Positions 14,674-21,727 of a stretch of DNA of 29,479 bases are shown here, in pieces (position 1 is the stretch's first letter; every line of letters begins with the position of its first letter). The stretch comes from CAZRIZ01 sp964600285. Lineage in GTDB: Bacteria > Patescibacteriota > Saccharimonadia > Saccharimonadales > Saccharimonadaceae. Position numbers and translations under genes: made by a program. Location: positions 1 to 29,479 of the forward strand of contig CAZRIZ010000009.1 in the NCBI GenBank assembly GCA_964600285.1, given 5' to 3'. The notes below the pieces were generated by a model. That model saw nothing but the letters and a program-made list of their open reading frames with translations. It did no database searches and was not told the origin of the DNA.

Positions 14674-14683
14674 CTGAATAGAT
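14674..14683. repeat. Gene-bracketing inverted repeat, 5' arm of gene 13773-14651
   Basis: CTGAATAGAT on the plus strand, identical to the arm at 13656-13665 and followed by the same TTTG. Confidence 0.7.
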
Positions 14684-14715
14684 TTGAAATATGCGCAGCG
14701 CCCTAAATCACCACG

Positions 14716-14725
14716 CTGAATAGCC
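14716..14725. repeat. Extra copy of the CTGAATAG motif near the transcription start
   Basis: CTGAATAGCC on the plus strand, 3 bases downstream of the -10 of gene 13773-14651. It can pair with the motif at the ABC gene stop (14808-14815) with a two-base bulge. Confidence 0.45.
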
Positions 14726-14727
14726 TG

Positions 14728-14756
14728 ATTATACCATATTTTATAGTTACAGTCTA
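14728..14756 (-). promoter_or_regulatory. Promoter of array gene 13773-14651
   Basis: TAGACT (14751-14756), a 17-base spacer and TATAAT (14728-14733) on the minus strand. Confidence 0.75.
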
Positions 14757-14795
14757 GGCCTGAAGGCTACGCAAGTCCTCAGGCCGTTACTGTAA
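14747..14795 (-). terminator. Two-part hairpin after the ABC transporter gene
   Basis: TTACAGT/ACTGTAA (7 bp) encloses GGCCTGA/TCAGGCC (7 bp) plus GG/CC, starting 12 bases past the ABC stop. No U-tract follows, so it may be a weak terminator or a 3'-end stabiliser. One arm contains part of the next gene's -35. Confidence 0.55.
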
Positions 14796-14807
14796 GAGAA
14801 ATTGGCT

Positions 14808-17168
14808 TTATTCAGTTCTTAAGGCTTCAACCGCATCTTTTTTAGATGCCATCAAAGCAGGTATGTGGCCACCGAGCATCGTCAATATGGTGCTTATAAT
14901 TACCAACATGATTGCGTGTATGGCTTGCAGGTTTGCTACGTTTGGCAGGTCTGTCATGTTCTGAATAATGGTATTAATTGGGAATATCAAGAGGTAAGCG
15001 ATGATTACTCCTAGAGTTCCTGACAACACTCCCAGAATAAATGTTTCTGCATCAAACACGCGTGTAATGTCTTTCTTTCTTGCGCCTAAAGCTCTTAGGA
15101 CACCTATTTCCTTTGTTCTCTCCAGTACTGATACGTAGGTTATGATACTTATCATAATAAGGCTCACGACTAGTGATATAGCAGCAAATGATATCAAGAC
15201 AATAGTTATGGCGTCCATTATTCCACCACTCATTGACGAAATCGTTGATGCTAAATCTGTGTAAATTATTTGATCCTCTTTTTCTTTACCCTCGTTATAT
15301 TTGTCTAAGTATTCTGTAACCTTATCTTTTTCGTCAAATCCATAAGGATATACCATCAGTAAATTTGGCTTATTGTCCCCACCTAGATATGAGATAAAAG
15401 AATCTTTCTCTTCTTGAGTTATTTCTTTCATTGTCATCACGTTGTAGTCTGCGTTTTTCTGATCTTTAACAATGTTTGATTCTAGTGCCTCGTCTATAAC
15501 TGTTTGTAGTAGTTTGTCGCTGTAGGCTAGTCCTGGAGCTAAAAGGCCAATTTTACTATCTTGCCCTTGTCTGACAATACCACTTATTTTTAAGGTTTTA
15601 CTACTGCTATCGTTATACATTTTAGAGTATTTGGTGCTAGGCAAATAGTTGCCGAAAGGCGTTTTTTCGTAATAGTTATTGTTGTTTATCAACTTAAACT
15701 CAGTGTCTACGATGTCGTCAAACTTAATACTTTTGACGTCTTGAGTATCAAATCCTAAGCCTTCTAGTACCTCAAAACTAATTTTATTTTTAGTATCTAC
15801 CACTAGCACTAGCTCAAAATCGTTTTTAGGATATTCGCCCGCCACTAGTTCATAGTTTTTCTCTAAATATTTTTCACCATCGTCGCTGGTTTCGTTTGGA
15901 TAAGATGATAGCGCTACGTTACTTAGATTAGTAATGGTGGACACGCTTCCGCCTATTGACCCAGATGCTATGTTCATAATGCCTGATGACAGACTAACAG
16001 GCAATATTTTGTCGTCTATTTTTCTAATTACGTTCATATTTGTCATACGGACATATCCGATACTACTAGCGATTTCTGGGTCGATCTTATTGACGTAATC
16101 CATAAAGCTATCCGTCAATATATTCTGGTGCATAATGCTTGTTTCTGCCGGATCGTATAAGAATACTTCGTCTGAATCAACATACTCTTGGTTGCCAATA
16201 AGTCGCGTGCTGTTGTCCTTCATGCTTTCTGGGTCAATATCCATTTGGCTTTGAGAGATAATAATTGGAAACTCACTCATAGCATCGTTTTGAAATTCAT
16301 CAATCTTTGTTTGAAAACCGGTCGATAAGCTTAGGATTATAGCTATACCGATAATACCAATGCTAGACGCAAAAGCGGTAAGAAAAGTTCGGCCTTTTTT
16401 GGTCTTAATATTATTGAACGACAGTTTTAGAGCGGTGAAAAAGCTCATGCTGGTTCTTTTTAAGCTAAATTCGTCCTTCTCGGTTTCCTTCTTATATTCG
16501 TTGCTGTCGGAAATAACCTGTCCATCTTGGAACCTTACAATCCTATCTGCATACTGGTCAGCAATCTTTGAATTATGTGTGACCATGATGACTAGTCTCT
16601 CTTTGGAAATCTCTTTTATGATGTCCATAATCTGAACGCTCGTCTCGCTGTCCAAAGCGCCGGTTGGCTCGTCACAAAGCAAAATCTCTGGATCGTTGGC
16701 AAGCGCCCTAGCAATAGCAACCCTTTGCATTTGACCGCCCGATAATTGGTTTGGTTTTTTATGCAAGTGGTCTTTTAGCCCGACCTTTTTCAGCACTTCA
16801 ACAGCTTTTTTATTTCTCTCTGCCTTAGATACTCCACCCAAAGTCATGCCTAGCTCAACGTTGTCAACAATGCTCAGGTGAGTAATGAGATTGTAATTTT
16901 GAAAAACAAAACCAATCGAGTGATTTCTGTAGGCGTCCCAGTCGTAGTCCTCAAAGTCTTTTGTCTTTTTGCCTTTTATGAATAGCTCGCCACTATCGTA
17001 TCTGTCTAGCCCACCGACGATATTTAAGAAGGTTGTCTTACCACTTCCTGATACCCCTAGGATTGCCACAAACTCTTTGTCTCGAAATGAAATGCTAATT
17101 CCATCCAGAGCCTTTGTCTTTATGCCACCTACGGTGTATGTTTTCTTTATATTTTTTAGTTCAAGCAT
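14808..17168 (-). CDS. ABC transporter, MacB/FtsX type, fused ATPase and permease
   Basis: The 786-residue protein has an N-terminal ATPase: Walker A GVSGSGKT (38-45), Q-loop Q90 in FVFQNYN, signature LSGGQMQRV (142-150), Walker B ILLCDEP (162-168) and switch H in MVTHNS. The permease begins near 240 with one helix (about 263-285), then a large MacB-PCD-like extracytoplasmic domain (about 290-640) and three C-terminal helices of an FtsX domain (about 650-775) with the coupling motif ERTKEIGVLRALGARKKDI. Such type VII ABC proteins drive mechanical work on exported peptides, antimicrobials or lipoproteins, or activate cell-wall hydrolases. It begins 2 bases after the MarR stop, so the two form an operon. 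The stop TAA lies in CTGAATAA, the motif seen at the ends of the adjacent array genes. Confidence 0.93.
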   Translation of the reverse strand: MLELKNIKKTYTVGGIKTKALDGISISFRDKEFVAILGVSGSGKTTFLNIVGGLDRYDSGELFIKGKKTKDFEDYDWDAYRNHSIGFVFQNYNLITHLSIVDNVELGMTLGGVSKAERNKKAVEVLKKVGLKDHLHKKPNQLSGGQMQRVAIARALANDPEILLCDEPTGALDSETSVQIMDIIKEISKERLVIMVTHNSKIADQYADRIVRFQDGQVISDSNEYKKETEKDEFSLKRTSMSFFTALKLSFNNIKTKKGRTFLTAFASSIGIIGIAIILSLSTGFQTKIDEFQNDAMSEFPIIISQSQMDIDPESMKDNSTRLIGNQEYVDSDEVFLYDPAETSIMHQNILTDSFMDYVNKIDPEIASSIGYVRMTNMNVIRKIDDKILPVSLSSGIMNIASGSIGGSVSTITNLSNVALSSYPNETSDDGEKYLEKNYELVAGEYPKNDFELVLVVDTKNKISFEVLEGLGFDTQDVKSIKFDDIVDTEFKLINNNNYYEKTPFGNYLPSTKYSKMYNDSSSKTLKISGIVRQGQDSKIGLLAPGLAYSDKLLQTVIDEALESNIVKDQKNADYNVMTMKEITQEEKDSFISYLGGDNKPNLLMVYPYGFDEKDKVTEYLDKYNEGKEKEDQIIYTDLASTISSMSGGIMDAITIVLISFAAISLVVSLIMISIITYVSVLERTKEIGVLRALGARKKDITRVFDAETFILGVLSGTLGVIIAYLLIFPINTIIQNMTDLPNVANLQAIHAIMLVIISTILTMLGGHIPALMASKKDAVEALRTE

Positions 17169-17170
17169 GA

Positions 17171-17614
17171 TTATTTATTCCCTTCAACGCTTTTTAATAA
17201 TTCACTGAACTCTTTTATGCCGTTAATAATTGTCGCAATTTGCTCTTTTGAAACGTTTCCAAATTGATTTTCTAGGTCATTTATCTTGTCATTCAGTCGC
17301 TTGGTGACTTTCTTGCCTTTTGGGGTAAGGGCTACGTTCACTACTCTTTCGTCGTCGCTGTTGCGAATACGGGTAATTAAGCCTGTTTTCTCAAGATCTT
17401 TGCATAGTGTAGAGGCGTTTCCCTGATTTACTCCAAAGTTTTTTGAGACCTCCCCAATCGTAGTAATATTTTTGCTATAGATGTTAAATAGTACGCATAG
17501 TTGGATGGCTGTGACGCTTTCAGATTTAGCGATTGGATCTACAATTTTTTGTATTCCCGACTTGACCAAAAGCATAGATTTGATTAGCTCAGATTTGAAT
17601 TCACCAAAATCCAT
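17171..17614 (-). CDS. MarR-family transcriptional regulator
   Basis: This 147-residue winged-helix regulator has the typical length and layout. N- and C-terminal dimerisation helices flank the recognition segment (TTIGEVSKNFGVNQGNASTLCKDLEKTGLI) and the wing (TRIRNSDDERVVNVALTPKGKKVTKRL), the DER-R/V and LTPKG marks being characteristic. MarR proteins usually repress their own operon and release DNA on binding a small ligand. Here it precedes the ABC transporter by 2 bases, so it probably controls its export substrate or drug response. AAAGGA lies 5 bases before the ATG. An AT-rich inverted repeat over the promoter is the likely autoregulatory site. Confidence 0.93.
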   Translation of the reverse strand: MDFGEFKSELIKSMLLVKSGIQKIVDPIAKSESVTAIQLCVLFNIYSKNITTIGEVSKNFGVNQGNASTLCKDLEKTGLITRIRNSDDERVVNVALTPKGKKVTKRLNDKINDLENQFGNVSKEQIATIINGIKEFSELLKSVEGNK

Positions 17615-17648
17615 TTAGTTCCTTTCCCCGACTTATCTAATTAATAAA

Positions 17649-17669
17649 ATTATATTTATTTCAAATATA
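17649..17669 (-). promoter_or_regulatory. MarR operon -10 with probable operator
   Basis: TATATTT-ATTTC-AAATATA (17651-17669) has perfect 7-bp arms and overlaps TATAAT (17649-17654, minus strand). The size and position fit a MarR dimer site; the -35 is not clear. Confidence 0.5.
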
Positions 17670-17709
17670 TCAAAATCATACCACGCTTTCTTAACTAAAC
17701 ATAGCTTCT

Positions 17710-17765
17710 TTTATTTTGGTGAGATTTTACTCTCCACCTAGAACCCATTTTAGCACCAAAATAAA
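17710..17765. repeat. Long inverted repeat with 32-base spacer
   Basis: TTTATTTTGGTG (17710-17721) and CACCAAAATAAA (17754-17765) are exact 12-bp complements, in the 248-base space between the interrupted gene and the MarR gene. It could be an operator, an RNA stem or a remnant; no gene lies in it. The rest of this space holds only the hairpin at 17831. Confidence 0.55.
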
Positions 17766-17830
17766 GCAGCACGCCAGTGTTCGTCTATGGGCATATGGTC
17801 AAAATAACAAAAGTACAAAAATTATGTTAT

Positions 17831-17846
17831 ATCCAATATATCGGAT
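17831..17846 (-). terminator. Weak hairpin terminator candidate
   Basis: On the minus strand ATCCGA-TATA-TTGGAT (one G-U pair) is followed a few bases later by TTTTT, about 16 bases past the stop of the interrupted gene. Confidence 0.45.
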
Positions 17847-17862
17847 GGGCTCAACGAAGATT

Positions 17863-18555
17863 CTATTGTGACGATTCCTTGTTTTTCTTTTTTTTAACCA
17901 CCCGACCGAGCAGTGTAGCTAATAGTGACATAATTCCTCCGGTGATTACTCCGTCTAAGCCCTTTTCAGCGACGCCTTTAAAAAGTACTGGCGAATCATT
18001 TTTTACAGCCTCAACCGGATCGTAGGCATAAGCAGTCTCGTAGTGGAATGAATTAATTATAGAATTAAAAACGGGTAGCCATCGGGAGTACTCATTGGCT
18101 ATGGCGTAAAAATTAAGCTGGGTCATGCCCTACTTGCCCAAAAATATTGCGGTTAAACCGGTTGCCTTCCCTATATTTGCGACATCGAGCTGCATGTTCA
18201 TAAAGATAATATTTCGTTCTCTGTCAACAAACGGTTTTTCGATTGTTGCGTTGGTCAGTAATTCCGAATATTCAGCCATCTCTTGTTGCACAGAACTTTG
18301 GAAGTTGCCATTGTTAAACACGCTTTCAAGCTGTGAGTAAGATGGCGTATTTATAACGTGCTCCTGAACGAGAATATAAGGGTATTGAAAATAATCCTTT
18401 TCGGCTAATTGAAAGCCGGTCGTATACTCTATCCGCTGACCCTGTGTCTGCCTAACAACTTCATCAATAGCTTGGTTAATGACGGACTTCGGAATTTCCA
18501 TCCACTCGCTTGGTAGAGTGAATGAATAATGACCTGTGGGGTTAGAGTATTGCGA
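17863..18555 (-). pseudogene. Interrupted membrane protein (in-frame TAG), 5' end lost in assembly gap
   Basis: From the gap edge the frame reads PTGHYSFTLPSEWMEIP and on to DVANIGKATGLTAIFLGK, then TAG at 18130-18132. It continues in the same frame as GMTQLNFYAIANEYSRW through LPVFNSIINSFHYE, a C-terminal membrane helix (about VITGGIMSLLATLLG) and a lysine tail (VVKKKKNK). The part before the stop (YSFTLPSEW, ...) and the SF ending after it look like one PsbP/DcrB-like extracytoplasmic domain, so the stop splits a single protein. It may be a nonsense mutation, a base error near a poor assembly region, or two pieces with re-initiation at the ATG 3 bases after the TAG. The true start and N-terminus lie in the N run. 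The function is not recognised. Confidence 0.65.
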
Positions 18556-18655
18556 NNNNNNNNNNNNNNNNNNNNNNNNNNNNNNNNNNNNNNNNNNNNN
18601 NNNNNNNNNNNNNNNNNNNNNNNNNNNNNNNNNNNNNNNNNNNNNNNNNNNNNNN
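18556..18655. other. Assembly gap of 100 N
   Basis: Exactly 100 N, the usual placeholder for a scaffold gap of unknown size. It hides the end of the Nudix gene and the start of the next gene; a continuous frame across it is accidental. Confidence 0.97.
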
Positions 18656-19143
18656 AAAGCAAGGTCGCGTTTTTGAATAAACTTACCCTCGTAATTAGTC
18701 GGCTCATCTTGTTCCAGCAGTGATATGGCATTATCAATACTGTCTGCCCAAACAATTGAAAATTGTTCTCGCAGTTCTTTCTCTGTAAAATCCGGCTCGC
18801 TCTTATCGCCAGTTTGTGTAGCGATAAAGCAATAAGAAGTCTGCTTTAGCTCAAATTGATTTCTATATTCAACAATCTGGCCAACTTCGCCCGTAACTTC
18901 GGCCTTGCAGCCGATTTCTTCCAGCAATTCTCGTTCTAGCGCAGTTGGTACGTCCTCGCCCTCGTCAATGCCACCGCCAGGTAGTTTATGATAGTTGTAA
19001 AGTCCAACTCGCAAAAGCGCGACTTTTCCGGTACCGTCAGACACAACTGCACGAGCAGCTTCACGCTTGCGAAAGCTAGAAGTATCGATCACTGGCGCTC
19101 CTGGTACGACGTCTTGTTCGTGGATTGTAAGTATGTTTTTCAT
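18656..19143 (-). CDS. Nudix hydrolase, 3' end lost in assembly gap
   Basis: About 162 codons remain. The Nudix box is complete: G-x5-E-x7-RELLEEIGC (about residues 57-79 from the ATG), preceded by NYHKLPGGGIDEG. Nudix enzymes cleave nucleoside diphosphates linked to another group, with Mg bound by the box glutamates. The C-terminal WADSIDNAISLLEQD and YEGKFIQKRDLA are typical of small NTP- or ADP-ribose-type family members; the substrate is unclear. Both TTG at 19146 and ATG at 19143 follow AGGAGA; I prefer the ATG, with a slightly long spacing. The gene starts about 35 bases past tRNA-Gly and is probably read from the same promoter. Only a few C-terminal residues are likely missing. Confidence 0.88.
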
Positions 19144-19178
19144 CAATCGACTATCTCCTGTTTATAATACCTTTGATG

Positions 19179-19253
19179 TGGTGCGAGTAGAGGGAGTCGA
19201 ACCCTCGTCTTATCCTTGGGAAGGATACATAATAGCCGTTATACGACACTCGC
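19179..19253 (-). tRNA. tRNA-Gly(CCC)
   Basis: Acceptor stem GCGAGTG with TACTCGC (last pair G-U), anticodon stem TATCC/GGATA with loop TTCCCAA, T-arm GAGGG-TTCGACT-CCCTC, discriminator A and an encoded CCA (19179-19181). Confidence 0.95.
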
Positions 19254-19262
19254 GTAGTTCTT

Positions 19263-19268
19263 ATTATA
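19263..19268 (-). promoter_or_regulatory. -10 element ahead of tRNA-Gly
   Basis: TATAAT on the minus strand about 10 bases before the tRNA 5' end. No clear -35 is visible because it would lie in the end of the preceding gene. Confidence 0.5.
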
Positions 19269-19271
19269 CAA

Positions 19272-20066
19272 CTATTTTGCGCTGAGGGCGGTGATGGCCG
19301 CCTCCAATGGACGGAGCTTGTTCCAAACAAACCAACAAGCCATCTTTGTAGCTGTTCTGCCCTGCCAAATTTCTGTCGGATGGTTAAATGGCGTTGTTGC
19401 GACATTACCACGGCTGGCAACCAAGAACATGTCGTTATGAAAAACTGCCACACTAGCTTGGTTTGACACTGTAAATTTATGCAACGCCTCGACTAGCTTA
19501 ACAGTTTGAATAGAATGAACCAGCACGATTGGATAATAAATTGCCTGAAAAACCTTTTGTAACTGGCTGAACGATAAAACGAGCAGAACATTATCACAAA
19601 TGACAATCTCGTTCATAATCCCCATTAGTAAATCAACCGCATCTCGATTAATAACAACTGGTTTGTTAGACTTCAGAACAGTTTCGCGCATGAAGTTTTC
19701 GTAGAGGAGTTGTGTTTCATTATTTTTTCCGACATCGCCAATCATCAGTAGCCCATCGGTTTCGGCTTGCAGGGCAACTAAATCAGGTTTAGCTTCTTTA
19801 GATAGTCCTCCCGATTGGTTGATGGGTGCGAAGTTTACTCCTGGCAGTGAGCCAAGTTGTTTTTTTAAGTTTTGTGGCAGGACCAATCTAGCTTCACCAA
19901 TGCCAGTTTTTATGGCCATCTGGTGAGAATTGGCTACGGCCAGAAAACTTAAAGCACTTCCCCCGATAATTCCAAGTTTTCCTGCAGTCGCTTTTGTTTC
20001 TGGTTTTGACCACAGTACATCTGGAAAAAGTGGTTCACTTTCTGATTGTTGTCGCCAGTAATCCAT
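19272..20066 (-). CDS. Divergent carbohydrate-kinase-like protein (NAD(P)H-hydrate dehydratase type)
   Basis: The 264-residue protein resembles the ribokinase-like fold of the YjeF C-terminal domain (ADP/ATP-dependent NAD(P)H-hydrate dehydratase, nicotinamide repair). Supporting features are KATAGKLGIIGGSALSFLA near the N-terminus, AIKTGIGEARLVLP, LLMIGDVGKNNET where the family has its glycine-rich GPGLG-type loop, KPVVINRDAVDLL and a C-terminal WQGRTATKMACWF. Several canonical motifs are degenerate; the NxxGD motif is absent, replaced by NVATTP. Activity is therefore doubtful, and a related binding role is possible. It begins 3 bases after the xthA stop in the glutaredoxin-smpB-xthA operon. 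Confidence 0.6.
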   Translation of the reverse strand: MDYWRQQSESEPLFPDVLWSKPETKATAGKLGIIGGSALSFLAVANSHQMAIKTGIGEARLVLPQNLKKQLGSLPGVNFAPINQSGGLSKEAKPDLVALQAETDGLLMIGDVGKNNETQLLYENFMRETVLKSNKPVVINRDAVDLLMGIMNEIVICDNVLLVLSFSQLQKVFQAIYYPIVLVHSIQTVKLVEALHKFTVSNQASVAVFHNDMFLVASRGNVATTPFNHPTEIWQGRTATKMACWFVWNKLRPLEAAITALSAK

Positions 20067-20069
20067 AAC

Positions 20070-20861
20070 TTACGCCACCTCGATACTTATTGGGCAATGG
20101 TCAGAGCCCATTTGTTCGGGGTGAATCGAGGCAGACTTGAGTTTTGGCCGCAAAGACTCCGACAAAAGAAAATAATCTATCCGCCAACCAATATTACGTT
20201 CTCGCGATTTTGCCCAATGACTCCACCACGAGTATTGCTCTGGCTTGTCGTTAAACTCACGAAAAGTGTCAATCAGACGAGCATTTACGAAACTATCAAA
20301 TCCGGCTCGTTCTTCATTGGTAAAGCCGTGCTTGCCTTTGTTGGCTTTTGGATTTGCTAGGTCTATTTCTTTGTGTGCTACGTTTAAGTCTCCACAAAAT
20401 ATTGCCGGCTTAGTTTCTTCTAGACGTTTGATATGGGCCAAAAAAGCTTGGTCCCAGACTTGGCGCACTCCCAAGCGCGATAAATCTCCTTTAGTGTTTG
20501 GAGTGTAAACTGTTACAAAGAAAAAATCATCGAATTCAGCAGTTAACACCCTGCCCTCGCCGTTCAAATTACCGTAACTATCAGTTAGGTCGAACTGGCT
20601 TAGTATAGAGTCTGGAAAATCATTTATAACCCTAATCGGTTTTATTTTAGAAAAAATCGCTGTGCCAGCGTAGCCAGCCTTATCAGCGGAATTATAATAT
20701 TTGTAATAACCTTCAGCCAAGTCCCCGTCAATCTGATTAGCCCGGGCCTTAATTTCCTGTAGCCCAACAATATCTGGCTGGTAAGTCTTGAGGAACCTTT
20801 GCCATTCACCCTTATTGATTACCGCTCTTAGCCCATTCACGTTCCAGGAAAATAATTTCAC
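20070..20861 (-). CDS. xthA: Exodeoxyribonuclease III / AP endonuclease
   Basis: The 263-residue protein is a full-length EEP-superfamily nuclease. Visible marks are the N-terminal SWNVNGLRA (metal-binding Asn), DIVGLQEIK (catalytic Glu), VYTPN, ifCGDLNVAH (Asp/Asn pair), YSWWSHW, WRIDYFL and the final SDHCPI catalytic His. It cleaves DNA 5' to abasic sites and removes 3'-blocked ends in base excision repair. The start is GTG at 20861, overlapping the smpB stop by four bases (GTGA), which indicates coupled translation. Confidence 0.96.
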   Translation of the reverse strand: MKLFSWNVNGLRAVINKGEWQRFLKTYQPDIVGLQEIKARANQIDGDLAEGYYKYYNSADKAGYAGTAIFSKIKPIRVINDFPDSILSQFDLTDSYGNLNGEGRVLTAEFDDFFFVTVYTPNTKGDLSRLGVRQVWDQAFLAHIKRLEETKPAIFCGDLNVAHKEIDLANPKANKGKHGFTNEERAGFDSFVNARLIDTFREFNDKPEQYSWWSHWAKSRERNIGWRIDYFLLSESLRPKLKSASIHPEQMGSDHCPISIEVA

Positions 20862-21322
20862 ATGAATCTCCGATTTGTTTCTCGCTCAATATCGCGAGTT
20901 TTTATAGTTTGTCGTTTGTCGTAGTTTTTCTTCCCTTTTGCTAAGGCGATCTCGACTTTAATGTGGTTCTTGTTTGTTAACATCTTTAAGGGAATTATAG
21001 TATAACCAGCCTGCTTTTCTTTGACAAAGTTGCTTATTTGTTTTTTTGTAGCCAATAGTTTTCTCGGTGTGTCAACTACGGTTAGTGCCTCAGTTGTCTT
21101 AGCCTGATTGTTTTTTACGCTGAAAGACGCATTATTGAGCCACAATTCGCCCTTTCTTATGGTAACAAACGAACCTTTGAGTTGAACGTGGTGATCTCGT
21201 GCTGCTCTAACCTCTGGGCCAGTCAAGACGATGCCACAAAGTAAAGTTTCACCGATATGGTAATCAAACCAAGCGCGTCGGTTTAAGATTGCACCAGAAT
21301 TGTCTTTGCTGTTTGTTGCCAT
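20858..21322 (-). CDS. smpB: SsrA-binding protein SmpB
   Basis: The 154-residue protein is a typical SmpB: NRRAWFDYHIGETLLCGIVLTGPEVRAAR at the N-terminal OB-fold, a central HVQLKGSFVTIRKGELWL, and the basic tail NYDKRQTIKTRDIERETNRRF that probes the decoding centre. SmpB delivers tmRNA to stalled ribosomes. It is about 41 bases behind the glutaredoxin gene and overlaps xthA by four bases. The start ATG is preceded by a weak SD (AGGTTCAAAAG). The tmRNA gene is not in the window. Confidence 0.97.
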   Translation of the reverse strand: MATNSKDNSGAILNRRAWFDYHIGETLLCGIVLTGPEVRAARDHHVQLKGSFVTIRKGELWLNNASFSVKNNQAKTTEALTVVDTPRKLLATKKQISNFVKEKQAGYTIIPLKMLTNKNHIKVEIALAKGKKNYDKRQTIKTRDIERETNRRFM

Positions 21323-21363
21323 CTTTTGAACCTGTAAAAGTTAGAGCAGGCAGAAGTGCTTCA

Positions 21364-21654
21364 CTACTCAAAAATAAAACGCGAAGCGTTAATCTCTACG
21401 CCTTTGCTCTTTAATATTTCTGTAATCTTGTTGCGGTCAAACCCAACGACGATCTCGTCGTCAATAGATGTTACTGGAACGCCCTGAAAGTTTCCATCAA
21501 GCTTATCTAAGAGCTCTCTCTGAGCCTCCATATCAGTGTCGACTAATTTTGATTCATAAGCAATTTTGTTTGAATCTAACCAAGCCGTTAATCCGTGACA
21601 GAAAGTGCAAGTGTGCGTTGCGTAAACTGTAATTTTTGGTTCTGATTTATCCAT
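21364..21654 (-). CDS. Glutaredoxin-like thiol reductase
   Basis: The 96-residue protein has the thioredoxin fold with redox motif C16-T-F-C19 in ATHTCTFCHGL, the cis-proline motif GVPVTSID (about 57-64) and the glycine pair region VVGFDRNKI. The CxFC and the spacing fit NrdH/glutaredoxin-like proteins that reduce ribonucleotide reductase or other disulfides; the exact partner is unknown. AGGGGAG precedes the ATG. An extended -10 (TGATATAAT) lies about 30 bases upstream. It is the first gene of the run into smpB, xthA and the kinase-like protein. Confidence 0.9.
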   Translation of the reverse strand: MDKSEPKITVYATHTCTFCHGLTAWLDSNKIAYESKLVDTDMEAQRELLDKLDGNFQGVPVTSIDDEIVVGFDRNKITEILKSKGVEINASRFIFE

Positions 21655-21680
21655 TACTTTCTCCCCTTTAGTATTATGAT

Positions 21681-21689
21681 TATATCATA
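21681..21689 (-). promoter_or_regulatory. Extended -10 of the glutaredoxin-smpB-xthA operon
   Basis: TGATATAAT on the minus strand lies in the 73-base divergent gap between the glutaredoxin and the pilin-like RCC1 genes. No good -35 at the usual distance. Confidence 0.5.
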
Positions 21690-21727
21690 CAGTAGCACCG
21701 ACAATTCGGTTATGTTAATATTATATT

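Noticed and set aside
8661..14683. Inverted repeats as ends of insertion sequences or integron attC sites
   Set aside because: No transposase or integrase frame lies in the window, no target duplications are visible, and the arms are too short and simple for attC.
17777..18025. Plus-strand frame of 82 codons near the interrupted gene
   Set aside because: It is antisense to the C-terminal part of the interrupted protein, with low-complexity Phe/Ser runs and no SD.
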